DNA from: Limnomonas spitsbergensis | Lineage: Eukaryota; Chlorophyta; Chlorophyceae; Chlamydomonadales | Assembly: GCA_037349105.1 (NCBI GenBank) | Contig: JAYJMM010000039.1 | Span: 5,610,501-5,674,500 of the forward strand | Reading direction: 5' to 3' | Length of the DNA: 64,000 nt | In this document: positions 42,801 through 54,800 of the stretch, in pieces | Layout of the letters: each line of letters starts with the position of its first letter | Numbering within the stretch: the stretch's first letter is position 1 | Program-made: the position numbers and the translations under genes | The notes under the pieces: model-generated | Told to the model about the DNA's origin: nothing | What the model saw: the letters and a program-made list of their open reading frames with translations, nothing else | Database searches by the model: none

Positions 42801-44175
42801 GCCTTTTTGATGTCAGCACTTGTGAGTTGTGAGCACGAGGAGGCCTCTAGTAACAAGCTGTCACAAACCGCTTGACGTTTTGATCATAAACCGCTTGACA
42901 TTTCAAACACCAACCCTTGACCTTTCAATCACAAACCGCTTGATTCTTTGTTACACACTGCTTGACGTTTCAACCACAAACCGCACAAAGTACAAATTCT
43001 GGATTTATGTGTCGCAGGTTCGACCCCTTGGGCCTGAAGCCCACAAATCCCGACGAGCTCAGAATTCTGCAGACCAAGGAGCTGAACAATGGACGTCTGG
43101 CCATGATTGCCATCGCTGGATTTGTTGCCCAGGTGATTCATGATATCATTGCCAGCCTGACCTTTGCCTAGTTGTTGATCTGCTGGTTGTACTTCTTCCC
43201 ACCCTCTGTCTTGTGTCATGTAATCGGCGAATGATTGATTGCTACCTCGTCACTGCCTCTGTTTTACAAAAGGGTAATTCTATAAAACATTAGGAAATAG
43301 ATCTTTCAAACCATAATTTTTTTATAATAAGCGGAAGCCCTCCCCGATGTTTTTTTATTTGAAAATAAAAGAAGATTTAAATCGGAGTGAGATTTTTGGC
43401 CCTGCTTGTCCTGGTCATTGTCCTTGTTGGACGTTTGTTTGAAAGTGAAGGAGAAGCATTCATTTTCGGAAGTTTGCATGTCAGGAGGCAATGCCAGCTA
43501 CTGTGCCTTTTGTGATTTCCTTAGACCCTGGACCTAGGAGTGCACTTACATGCCTGTATATGAGCTCTGTTCAGCATTTCTGTCTGTCTATCATTATCTA
43601 TCCAACCATTCCAATAGATGTTTCTACACATCTGTCTTGCTTGCCTCGTTTCCTGACTCGAATCAACCGTGCGCAGGAGCTTGCTGAGCCCGGCGTAGAG
43701 ATCTTTGAGCACCTGTTCTTCAACATTCAGAAGGAGGTTATTGAGGAGGTGGGTCTGTCCTGTGGAACTTGTGCAAGCAGGGTGGAACGGATAAGGGAAG
43801 GGACAGAGGATAATATGCCGGAAATTGCATCCAGCTTTCTTGGGAATTTTTTGTGTGCCCATTTTGGGGTACTTGAAAATGGCTAATATGCAAGTTATCA
43901 TATGTTGCACTACAAGCGACAAGGAAGATTGGCCAGTCAATTATGGAATGGATATTTTGAAGTGTCTGGGTTATGCCAAACGGTTTATACCTGCGGAGGT
44001 AAAACAAGTTGCCTGGGTGACAAAAAATGATGTAATGCTGCCTGGCTGTCGTTACTTTATTTCATGCTGCCTGGCCGATATTCATCCATTTATGTCCCGC
44101 TCCGTCTGCGTCTAGGTGGACGAAATTGGGAAGGAGGTGGGCCTGCCCGCCGATATTCCAATCCCGAAGCTTTAA
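39855..44175 (+). CDS. Stress-related light-harvesting chlorophyll a/b protein (LHCSR/LI818-like)
   Basis: Exons: 39855-40014, 40473-40615, 41066-41181, 42048-42106, 42630-42702, 43018-43132, 43677-43748, 44116-44175. All GT-AG, phases close to 265 aa, close to known LHCSR lengths. Residues 1-40 are Ser/Ala/Arg-rich, a likely chloroplast transit peptide. Helix B has E93-I-T-H96-G-R98 and the later helix E205-L-N-N208-G-R210, the two chlorophyll-ligand ion-pair motifs. A middle helix [15 protein letters not shown] lies between, and FDPLGL precedes the last helix. The acidic C-terminal segment ([17 protein letters not shown], then VDEIGKEV) is where LHCSR proteins carry lumenal pH-sensing residues. 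The protein binds chlorophyll and xanthophyll in thylakoids and serves qE energy dissipation under excess light. Assignment within LHCSR/LHCX is by motif resemblance. A second, alternative last exon lies at 44231-44290. Confidence 0.9.
41160..41305 (+). repeat. Copies of the LHCSR exon 3 end and donor
   Basis: CAGCAAGTCAGGCAGGGGTG AGTGATGAAGG occurs at the real donor (41182) and again intact at about 41270-41300, with a decayed copy between. Confidence 0.75.
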
Positions 44176-44230
44176 GGTGGTAGCAATGGCAATCTGTGTT
44201 GCGATGTTGGCCCCATGATCCTGCGATCAG

Positions 44231-44290
44231 GTGGATGTGGTGGAGGAAAAGGTGGGCTTGCCCCCCAGCATCTCCCTCCCGCACCAGTAA
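44231..44290 (+). CDS. Alternative terminal exon of the LHCSR-like gene
   Basis: Exactly the same length (60 nt, 19 codons plus TAA) and phase as exon 8 at 44116-44175, and also preceded by an AG (GCGATCAG). It encodes VDVVEEKVGLPPSISLPHQ, against [19 protein letters not shown] in the first copy. It lies 55 nt after the first stop. It could be used by skipping exon 8, giving an isoform with a different lumenal C-terminus, or it could be a silent duplicate. Confidence 0.6.
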   Translation: MDVVEEKVGLPPSISLPHQ

Positions 44291-44944
44291 AGTGTTGCGT
44301 GGATGTTGATTTCGGAGCTGTTTGGCATTAGCCAGGGCATGCACTTCTGTCGGATGGATGTTGTGGCATTATTTTCTGAAGAATGATGAGGGATAAGGAT
44401 GTTGTGGACATGGTTGATGAGCTGGATACAAGGGAATCTTGTGTCATGATTGGTGTTGAGAATGTTGGTTGTGAACAGTGTGGAATTTTTGAAAGGTTGT
44501 CGAGCCTCCAAATGTATGAAGTTGTAAATCCTACACATATTCTCACTCTCCAGGGTGCAACCGATTTTCTGTGCACCTCATTCATTTACTTGATATATGA
44601 AGAGGTTGCCTGGGTTGTGTCTAATAATGCAGTGCGAACAGGTTGTGCGAAGGTTTTGGATCGTTTGTGGCTGAATCATGTTGGATGACAGTTGAATCAA
44701 TACCACTTGGTTGGTAGGAAAAGGAAAGTAAGCAAAGCCTAGAAGAAATATAGAAAAGTGTACAATGAGTGAAGAAACATCCCTCCAGAAAATGGATAGA
44801 CAAACTGAAGTAATCTTGCCTCTGAATGGAAGAGAGAGAGAAAAAGGGTAAGAGCTAGTCCCCAGGTCGGCAAAATACATTAAGACAATACAATTGAATA
44901 ATCGTCAACAACTTCTAACACGTCCTGAAGCAAAGCCAGAGCCT
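44291..44944. other. LHCSR 3' UTR and intergenic sequence
   Basis: TGTAA at 44523-44527 is a candidate poly(A) signal. No other feature recognised. Confidence 0.45.
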
Positions 44945-45570
44945 CCCGCCCATGCCTGCTCCGGTACATCTGCTGAGAAATCGTGGCATCCTTCAAGGGC
45001 CCTGTTCAACCTCTCGCCCTCCGCCTTTCTTTTACGGTAGGGCATTGAAAGGACACATGCAGCGCATCCTCCTCATGTTTGCCGTGTCCCTCAGCCCAGC
45101 ACCGTTGGCAGTAGCGTGTGACACGCTTCTGCCCGCTGCGTTGTCCTCTATTACAAGGTGAGCTAGCCACTCCCTGTGATTAGTTTTTTTGTAATTACAC
45201 TATAAAAGTCGCAGCCTTAAGTTGATGCACACACGAGCGTGCGGTCTCGTTTGCCTTTCCGGCCTTCCCCTTTGGTATTTTTTCCCTTCCCTTTTTAGTT
45301 TCTTCTCTTCTCTCTTCTGATCAGTGAGGCGCCCTCGCGGCCAAGCAAGGGTGGGTTACGCTTGCTTTTGTAGATTTTTTTTTAGGCTTTGTTGATGAGG
45401 GTTACCGTCTGGTGGAACTCAGGTGTCAGACTTGGTCTTCTTTGCATCCCGGCCTTTCATTTTCTTCTCCCCCCCTCTCTTCCTTTTAGTTCCTACTTTT
45501 ATCCCATCTAAACAGTTGGGCGTTCACGCAGCCGAGCTTTGAGTGGGCCCACTCAGAGATGAAACATTAT
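44945..45570. mobile_element. LINE copy with inverted 5' part
   Basis: 44945-45240 matches the antisense of the LINE open-frame end (about 61385-61645; GGCATTGAAAGGACACATGC, then AGCGCATCCTC). 45241-45570 matches the sense 3' UTR (GTTTGCCTTTCCGGCCTTC through GGGCGTTCACGCAGCCGAGC). The two parts abut directly. This is the product expected from twin priming during LINE integration. Confidence 0.7.
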
Positions 45571-45624
45571 TGTCACACTAGCGCACGCCCTTTTGCTAGT
45601 GCGGTTCCTGGTTTCAAAAGAAGG

Positions 45625-45835
45625 TGCCATCTGTCAATGACGTTACACCTCTGGGCCCTGCTAGAGGCTTGGCTGCGTGGGCGCTTAAGGAAAAGGGGCA
45701 GAAGAAAAGGAAAGAAAAAGGGGTGGAAACAAGTGAAGGACAGACGACAGGCTGGAAGGAAAGGCAAAGGAAGTTCCAGTCTGAGAACGTCTACTACGCT
45801 TCAACGATTTCTACCACGCCTTCCACAAGGTTCCA
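45625..45835 (-). mobile_element. LINE 3'-tail fragment, antisense
   Basis: Begins TGTCAATGACGTTACACCTC, followed by GCTGCGTGGGCGC and A/G-rich 3' UTR in reverse complement. Confidence 0.7.
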
Positions 45836-46095
45836 TCTGTGAATTGCACGCTTAGGCAAGAAAATCTAGCAGATGCAGATCTGACCGAGGAGGAAAGTTA
45901 ATTCTGAGAAGAAGCCCGCACCAGAAAGAAATAAAATTATGTAGGGAGGTAGGCTAAGCACCTCGGTGGAACTCTTGTTGGGAAGGCGTGACCTCTGGCT
46001 GACTCCTGTCCCGGTGGCTTGCACTCTTCATCCGGCCACCAAGACTACCTGGATCACTCCGATGGTGGGTGCGAGCGCCTAGTGCACCGAGTGAA
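45836..46095. other. Unassigned intergenic sequence
   Basis: Unique sequence. No open frame or repeat I can support. Confidence 0.35.
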
Positions 46096-46490
46096 AGGCG
46101 ATGGCCGTGCCAGTGGTTGGGCCAGTGGCTGGGTTAGTGGCTGGGCCAATGGCTGGGTAAGTGGCTGGGTTAGTGGCTGGGCCAGTGGCTGGGTAAGTGG
46201 CTGGGCCATTGGCTGGGTTAGTGGCTGGGCCAGGGGCTGGGCCACTGGCTGGGTTAGTGGCTGGGTCATTGGCTGGGTCATTGGCTGGGTTAGTGGCTGG
46301 ACTAGGGGCTGGATTAGTGGCTGGGCCAGTGGCTGGGCCAATGTTTGGGCCAGTGGCTGATCCAGTGGCTGGGCCAGTGGCTGGGCCAAAGGCTGGGCCA
46401 GTGCCTGGGCCAATGGCTGGGCCAATGGCTGGGCCAGTGGCTGAGCCAATGGCTGGGCCAGTGGAAGGGCCAGTGGCTGGACACTTGCTT
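46096..46490. repeat. 12-bp minisatellite GCCAGTGGCTGG
   Basis: About 32 imperfect copies. The period is a multiple of three, so open frames occur on both strands (Gly-Trp-Ala-Ser type). No gene context supports translation. Confidence 0.85.
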
Positions 46491-47404
46491 GGGGAGAACG
46501 AGGATGCGGCAGGCTACAAAAAATAAGACGCTGATGAGACAATGGATGTCACCTTATGCAGCCGCTTGCTGGCGGGCGGCCGGGCGGGCGCTAACACAAG
46601 TTACGTGAAGGCACCAGTAGCCTCCGCCCTACGATTCATTCCTTTGTGCGCGTTGAGCGCAGCATGCAACATTGCTTCCACTTGCGTTAGCATGGCCCCG
46701 GAGGAGCCCCATGATGGGGGATCCATTGCTCGCTGTAGGAGCCAGGTTGGCCAGCCTGGTTGGCCACGGGGTTGCCAAAGATGTGCCCTCACTACCGGTA
46801 CGTGGAGGGCATATTCGGGGCCCCTTGCCGTCTGGGGCCTACCCCCCATGCAGTGGCACAGTGTTTAAGGAGACCGACGCCTTGCGGCTGCGTGTGGCTA
46901 GGCCCTCCAGTGCCGCCAAATTGCTCTGGCTCTGCAGCATGTGGGCTAACAGGCCTCGAAGGGCGACCTTCAGGCTTCAGTAAAACCGTCAGGCCTATAC
47001 GGGCCACGTCAGTGTTCGGTGCACGCTAGAGGTCCTCTTAAGGAGTATCCTTAATCCTAGGGCATGCCTGCTCCATCAAACCTATACTCCGCTGGTTCCA
47101 AAGCAATGGCGTGAAAGCAGAGGTCCCATATTGCCCACATGTAGTCAAACTTGAGATTTCCCACTGGAGGAAAGCCCTCTAAATGGACTGTTCCTTTCTT
47201 ATAATTCAATGTACCCTTACTTATTGGGCCCTCTAACGCTTAGGCACGGCCGCGGCCGCTTCTGGGCTCTGTTCGAACCAGAGGTTTGAACTTAAGATCT
47301 CTGGTTCGAACCTGTACGGTGTTTCCTGAGTCCAAGCCTAATCAGCGTCCTCATTATTTATTATCATCATACTCGGCAGCAGCCTGCGCTTTTCTAAGGA
47401 TGCG
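46491..47404. other. Intergenic region upstream of the exostosin-like gene
   Basis: No gene recognised. 47271-47283 and 47299-47311 form a 13-bp inverted repeat (GTTCGAACCAGAG) with a 15-nt loop, a possible hairpin about 100 bp before the start codon. Confidence 0.4.
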
Positions 47405-50400
47405 ATGAAGAAAGACCTCATGGCATCGTCAGGTGTATGCGCTCTCCTGCTTTGCACCATCCTCGTGGGGGCCTCATCAGACGACAGTGTTCGACCGCGA
47501 ATATACCTGTATGACAACCTGCCCCGCATCCTTGTCGAGAGTCACGGGCACTTTGGCGACCTTCTGGCGAAGCGCATCAGGGCGAGCCCGTACCACGAGC
47601 CCGATCCGGAGAAGGCGGACTACTACTGGATCCCGGGGGGCGGCATGTACCTCAACAGCGAAAACGTGACCAGCCGTGGCAGCATCGTTGCGCTCCTCGA
47701 CCATGTGCGCCATGCGTTTCCCTGGTGGAACCGGACGGTGCAGCTAGGACAGGCCAGGCACATCCTCGTGGCCATACCCGACGGAGGGATAGGGGAGGCC
47801 ATGCACTCGCCTGGCATGGGCAGAATAAACGACTTGTCTGCAGGTATGCCACCGTTCGTGAGCGATCCCCGCTCATGAGTGATTCTCGCTTGAGAGTGAT
47901 TTCCCACTCCTTGTGAGTGATACCCCACTGGCCCACTCTGCGAGTGATTCCCCACCCCATTCCCCACCCCACTCTGTGAGTGATACCCCACTCTGTGAGT
48001 CATTCCCCATCCCTTGTGAGTGACCCCCCCCTCTTTGTGAGTGATTCCCCACTCATTGCGAGTCATTCCCCACCCCTTGTGAGTGACCCCCCACTCCTTG
48101 CTTGTGAGTGACCCCCCACTCTGCCGCACTCTTTGTGAGTGACCCTGCACTCTTTGTGAGTGACCCCGCACTCTTTGTGAGTGATTCCCCACTCCTTGCG
48201 AGTAATTTCCCACCCCTTGTGAGTGGTTCCAACTTTTTCAAGTTCGTGTTTAGTTCCCACTCCTGATGCATGACCCCCCCCCCTCACTCCTTGTGAGAGT
48301 GATTCCCCACTCAGTGAGAGTGATTCCCCACTCAGTGAGAGTGATTCCCCACTCAGTGTGAGTGATTTGTTTCTCTTTAACATAGTTCCACACTCCCTGC
48401 GAGTTTCCCCCACTCCTTCAGTGTATGTCCTCACTCCTGATGAGTGATCCCTCATTTAAAGTAATTCCCCACCGATTACGAATCATGAGTGATTCCCCAC
48501 CTATTATGAGTGATGCCTCACTCATGACAAGTGATTTCCACTCATTGTGAGTGACTCCCCACCCTCTGTGAGTGGCTCCCCTGCTTCTGAGGGATTCCCC
48601 GCTGGTCATTGGTGACACCCCCTCACTCTCTGAGTGACTCCTCACTTATTACGAATGATTCCCCACCAAAAAACGAGTGACCCCTCACTTACACCGTGTG
48701 ATTCCCAACTAATAACGAGTGATTCCTCATTCATAACGAGTGATCCCTCACTTTTACGAGTAATTCCCCACTCATACGGTAACAAGTGATTCCTGTGATG
48801 TGGTAATTTATGAGTCATACCCACTTATGATTGACGCCCTGCTGTTGAGGCTGCCTGCTTATGAGTGAAACCCTGCTTATAGCAGGCAGGGACAGCGTGT
48901 CCGGGAGAGCATACCTGACCACCTGTGTATGCGTGTCCGGGAGAGCATACCTGACCACCTGTGTATGCGTGTCCGGGAGAGCATACCTGACCACCTGTGT
49001 ATGCGTGTCCGGGAGAGCATACCTGGCCACCTGTGTATGCGTGTCCGGGAGAGCATACCTGGCCACCTGTGTATGCGTGTCCGGGAGAGCATACCTGACC
49101 ACCTGTGTATGCGTGTCCGGGAGAGCATACCTGGCCACCTGTGTATGCGTGTCCGGGAGAGCATACCTGGCCACCTGTGTATGCGTGTCCAGGAGAGCAT
49201 ACCTGGCCACCTGTGTATGCGTGTCCGGGAGAGCATACCTGACCACCTGTGTATGCGTGTCCGGGAGAGCATACCTGGCCACCTGTGTATGTGTGTCCAG
49301 GAGAGCATACCTGACCACCTGTGTATGCGTGTCCAGGAGAGCATACCTGGCCACCTGTGTATGCGTGTCCGGGAGAGCATACCTGACCACCTGTGTATGC
49401 GTGTCCGGGAGAGCATACCTGGCCACCTGTGTATGCGTGTCCGGGAGAGCATACCTGACCACCTGTGTATGCGTGTCCGGGAGAGCATACCTGACCACCT
49501 GTGTATGCGTGTCCGGGAGAGCATACCTGACCACCTGTGTATGCGTGTCCGGGAGAGCATACCTGACCACCTGTGTATGCGTGTCCGGGAGAGCATACCT
49601 GACCACCTGTGTATGCGTGTCCGGGAGAGCATACCTGGCCACCTGTGTATGCGTGTCCGGGAGAGCATACCTGACCACCTGTGTATGCGTGTCCAGGAGA
49701 GCATACCTGACCACCTGTGTATGCGTGTCCGGGAGAGCATACCTGGCCACCTGTGTATGTGTGTCCAGGAGAGCATACCTGACCACCTGTGTATGCGTGT
49801 CCAGGAGAGCATACCTGACCACCTGTGTATGCGTGTCCAGGAGATCATACCTGGCCACCTGTGTATGCGTGTCCAGGAGAGCATACCTGACCACCTGTGT
49901 ATGCGTGTCCAGGAGATCATACCTGGCCACCTGTGTATGCGTGTGTGTGTGTGTTTACACAGAGTAAAATCTTGCCAGCCCCACACTTCATATCCCAACC
50001 CTCAAGTGAAACACGGACTTTCTGACGGCGTACCTGAGAGAGAGTGCTTGGCTGCTGCATGTGTGTGTGTTTTATGCAGAGTACAATCCTGCCAGCCCCA
50101 CACGCAACATCGCGCTCCTCCGATAAACATGAGTTTCTGACAGTATAGTTGAGAGAGTGATTGGCTGCATGTGTGTGTGTTAACGCAGAGTACAATCTTG
50201 CCAGCCCCACACGCAACATGGCACTCCTCCGATAAACATGAGTTTCTGAGTGTGGCTGAGAGAGTGCTTGGCTGCATGTGCGTGTGTTTTACGCAGAGTA
50301 CAATCCTGCCAGCCCCACACGCAAATCGCGCTCCTCCGATAGACATGAGTGTCTGACAGTGTGGCTGAGAGAGTGCTTGGCTGCATGTGCGTGTGTTTTA

Positions 50401-51760
50401 CGCAGAGTACAATCCTGCCTGCCCCACACGCAACATCGCGCTCCTCCAATAGACATGAGTGTCTGACAGTGTGGCCGCGAGAGAGTACTTGGCTGCATGT
50501 GCGTGTTAACGCAGAGTACAATCCTGCTAGCCCCACACGCAACATCCTCTTCCTCCAGTGGAACGGAGTTTCTGACGGAGCGGCCACCGGGGAGAACTTC
50601 TGCTTTGTATGTTTCCAGCCAGGTGAGGGCTCGTGTGTTTGGGAGCTGTGGGTGTGCAGAGATGCATGGGGGAGGCAGGCATGGCGAGGGGGGCTTTTTC
50701 TTTGAGAAAATGCATGGGGTATGTAGGCATGGCAAGGATTGCTCCTTTATTTTGGGGCTGTGGGTTTGCGGTTCTGCTTTGTGCAGGCATTCATCGCAAA
50801 AGGGGCTCCTGCGTTTGCGGATCTGCATGGGGTAGGCTGGCATGGATCTGCATGGGGTAGGCATGGATCTGAATGGGGTAGGTAGGCATGGATCTGCATG
50901 AGGTAGGCTGGCATGGATCTGCATGGGGTAGGCATGGATCTGCATGGGGTAGGTAGGCATGGATCTGCATGGGGTAGGCATGCATCTACATGAGGTAGGC
51001 ATGGATCTGCATGGGGTAGGCAGGCATGGATCTGCATGGGGTAGGCAGGCATGGATCTGCATGGGGCAGGCAGGCATGGATCTGCATGGGGTAGGCATGG
51101 ATCTGCATGGGGTAGGTAGGCATGGATCTGCATGGGGTAGGCATGCATCTACATGGGGTAGGCATGGATTTGCATGGGGTAGGCAGGCATGGATCTGCAT
51201 GGGGTAGACAGGCATGGATCTGCATGGGGCAGGCAGGCATGGATCTGCATGGGGTAGACAGGCATGGATCTGCATGGGGTAGGCATGCATCTGCATGGGG
51301 TAGGTAGGCATGGATCTGCATGGGGTAGACAGGCATGGATCTGCATGGGGCAGGCAGGCATGGATCTGCATGGGGTAGACAGGCATGGATCTGCATGGGG
51401 CAGGCAGGCATGGATCTGCATGGGGCAGGCAGGCATGGATCTGCTTGGGGTTGGCATGGATCTGCATGGGTCAGGCAGGCTTGACAAGCCAAGGAGGGCT
51501 TGTGTATATTTGCGTAGTCTCAGGCCACCCAGGGCAGGCCGCCCCACAGCCGCCAGAGGCCCCATTGGGACCGGACCTAGACTGGCCCACGGTTTAGGGT
51601 TCAGGGTTTAGACTGGACCTAGACTGGCCCACGGGGAGCGGCCCGAGCAAAATACCGAGGCCTCTGGCGGGAGGCTCTGGAGTGTAGCTGACATGTCGCT
51701 GAGTCCCAAAAAATGAACACTGTGTTTGTAAAGTTGCGTGAGGTAGGCCGTCATGGCAAC

Positions 51761-51822
<62 letters not shown>

Positions 51823-54800
51823 CACGTTTTCTGTGGGGCAGGCAGGCATGGCAATGGGAGCTGTGAGTTTGCAGTTCTGCATGGGGAAGGCACCCATGGC
51901 GAGGTAGATGTTCTCCGTGTTCGTTTTTTATCAAGTGCACACCACAACCTCTATGGGGAGCTGTCGGGCGACATTAGTTGGCGGATTGGGCCCAAGAATC
52001 ATGTCGGGCGGCCATTACTTGTCCACTTGGGCCCAAGAATGTTGGGCAACCATTACTTGGCGGATTGGACCCAAGAGGCAGGCACCGTAATGCACTTTGC
52101 CATTTGCAGGGTTTTAGGGTTTAGGGTTTTAGCCGAAGAGTCCGAAATCTCTAGACCCCCTATAACTTACCCAACCTCATGAACCCTCAACCCTTAACCC
52201 ACTCCCACTCACATCCACGCGGATGTTCCTGAACCCTTGAACTCTGGACCCTGAACCTGTTCACATTCCAGAGCTCATATTCCTGCAGGCAAGGACATCA
52301 TGATTCCCTACACCCTACACCCTAAACCCTGAACCCTAAACCCTGGATCCAAAAGCCCAAACCTTAAACCCTGCATCTTTAACCCTAAATCATAAACCCT
52401 AAACCCATCCCCGCTGTTCATGTACCCGCAGGCAAGGACATCATGATTCCCACGGGCCAGAACGTGTGCGGTCCGCTGTGTGGGTACACCATCGAGACGC
52501 TGCGGTACAAGTCTGTGTGGTCCGATAAACGGGAGCAGGTGAGAGGGCTTTGGGGGCTGACATGCACAGCAGATGCGAGGGCTTGGGGCTTTGGGGGCTG
52601 ACATGCACAGCAGATGCGAGGGCTTGGGGCTTTGGGGGCTGACATGCATAGCAGATGCGAGGGCTTGGGGCTTTGGGGGCTGACATGCATAGCAGATGCG
52701 AGGGCTTGGGGCTTTGGGGGCTGACATGCATAGCAGGCTGTATAATGCTGGTTCTGGTCATGGAAAATACGACATGATAAAAGAAGACACTGCAAAATCT
52801 TAAAAATATTTCTGGAGACGAAATAATAAACAGAGACAACTGTGAATGAAATTCCGGTAACGGAATAAAATGTGCAGCAGGCTGAAAACCGGTAACCGAA
52901 AAAATGTCCAGCAGGCTGAATACAGGCAACGAATATAATGTACAGCAGGCTGAATACCGGTAAGGGAAAAAATGTCTAGCAGGCTCAATACAGGCAAAGA
53001 AATAAAATGTACAGCAGGCTGAATACTGGTAGAAAATCTGCATCGGGGAGGATCTCTTTTGACCAGCATGACGTCGGCCTGCCTAAATAAATAAATTCTG
53101 CATTAGGTTGAATGGAGCTGGTGGTACATGTCGGTGGCTGCAGGACCCCAGCAGGCAAAAGTTAGGTGAGTGGTGCAGTGCGGGAGTCTACTCCCTAGCC
53201 ATGTTTTGTGACATTGTGCCACACACAGGGAGGATCTGGTTCGACCCACGTGGCAGCCTGCCTTAACCCTACAGTGTGCTGAATGGAGAGATGTGGTCCA
53301 TGTCGGTCGCTGCCAGACCCCCAGCCTGCAAAGGTTAGGGGAGAGGTGCTCTGGGGGTGCTCCGATGCGAGTCCATCTCAACGGGCATTCCGCTTCGCTC
53401 GCACCCCTGTAGGCGGACGTCAACGCAACAGAGAGGAACTACACCATGTTCTTCGGGGGCAGCATGGGACCGGAGCCGCATGCTGACGACGGCACCGGCC
53501 GCGGCGGGGCCTGGGTGTACTACGGCAACAACACGCGCTACATGATAGCGGCCAAGGGGCTGTACCCGCGCCACGTGAAGTTCCTCGAAGTGATGCTGCA
53601 ATCGGTATTCTGCTACTCGCCTCTTGGAACCCACGGAGGCGACACCGGTGTGTGCGGCACGCAGAGGGTCAGGATTAGGGGTTTTAAGGCTGAACCAAGG
53701 CTTGGAATCCTTAGCGTATGGCATGACCTAGCTGATACGATAAGCCCTAAACTTTTAACCCTGAACCCTAAACCCTTAACCCTTAACCCTACATTCAGGG
53801 TGCCTGGGATGGGCGAAGGGCCTGGCATGGGGAGAGGGCGTCAGTTTTTAAGTTTGTATACAACATTTAATGTTTAGGGTAAAGTTGGACATGACGTCAT
53901 GGATATGACATCGAAGTGATCAACATCATACTAGGGCAAGTGCCAACAAGGGCATCATCGGTGATGGTATACACGGAGCGCTCTGCCGATTACGGTCCTT
54001 GCGGTGGCTGAATTGCGTAGCTGAGTTTCAGTCACCGTAATTTCAAGGCAACTCAGCTACTTTTATTTGCCAGGAATGGACCGTAGTACTTAACTTGCAC
54101 GCATTCTGAATTACGGTGCACTTGCACAGCACTGTATACACGGCTGTCATGGGTACCCTCAGGGTCAACTGTAAGGGTAACCTCAGAGTCAACTGTATGG
54201 GTAACCTCAGGGTCAACTGTAAGAGTAACCTCAGGGTCTTAAACTGTAAGTGTAACCTCAGGGTCAACTGTAAGGGTTACCTCCGGGTCAACTGTAAGGG
54301 TAACCTCCGGGTCAGTTGTAAGGGTAACCTCAGGGTCAATTGTAAGTATTGTAAGGGTAACCTCAGGGTCAACTGTAAGGGTAACCTCAGTTTCAATTGT
54401 AAGGGTAACCTCAGGGTCAACTGTAAGGGTAACCTCAGGGTCAACTGTAAGGGTAACCTCAGGGTCAACTGTAAGGGTAACCTCAGGGTCAACTGTAAGG
54501 GTAACCTCAGTTTCAATTGTAAGGGTAACCTCAGGGTCAACTGTAATAGTAACCTCCGGGTCAATTGTAAGGGTAACCTCAGGGTCAATTGTAAGGGTAA
54601 CCTCAGTTTCAATTGTAAGGGTAACCTCAGTTTCAATTGTAAGGGTAACCTCAGGGTCAAACGCAAGGGTAACCACAGGGTCAATTGTAAGGGTAACCTC
54701 AGGGTCAATTGTAAGGGTAACCTCAGGGTCAATTGTAAGGGTAACCTCAGGGTCAAACATAAGGGTAACCTCAGGGACCAAACATAAGGGTAACCTCAAG

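Noticed and set aside
46019..46542. Gly-Trp-rich (+) and Leu-Ala-Gln-Pro-rich (-) open frames
   Set aside because: 12-bp satellite artefacts without gene context.
47271..47311. GGTTCGAACC as a tRNA T-arm or B box
   Set aside because: No acceptor stem, D-arm or A box around it. It is better read as a hairpin.
48815..50140. Four open frames of about 370-400 aa on both strands with 12-residue repeats
   Set aside because: A 36-bp period is a multiple of three and has no stops. They lie within intron 1 of the exostosin gene and have no start or end context.
50289..51565. Minus-strand Met/Pro/Cys-rich open frames up to 392 aa
   Set aside because: Product of the GGCATGGATCTGCATGGG array in several frames.
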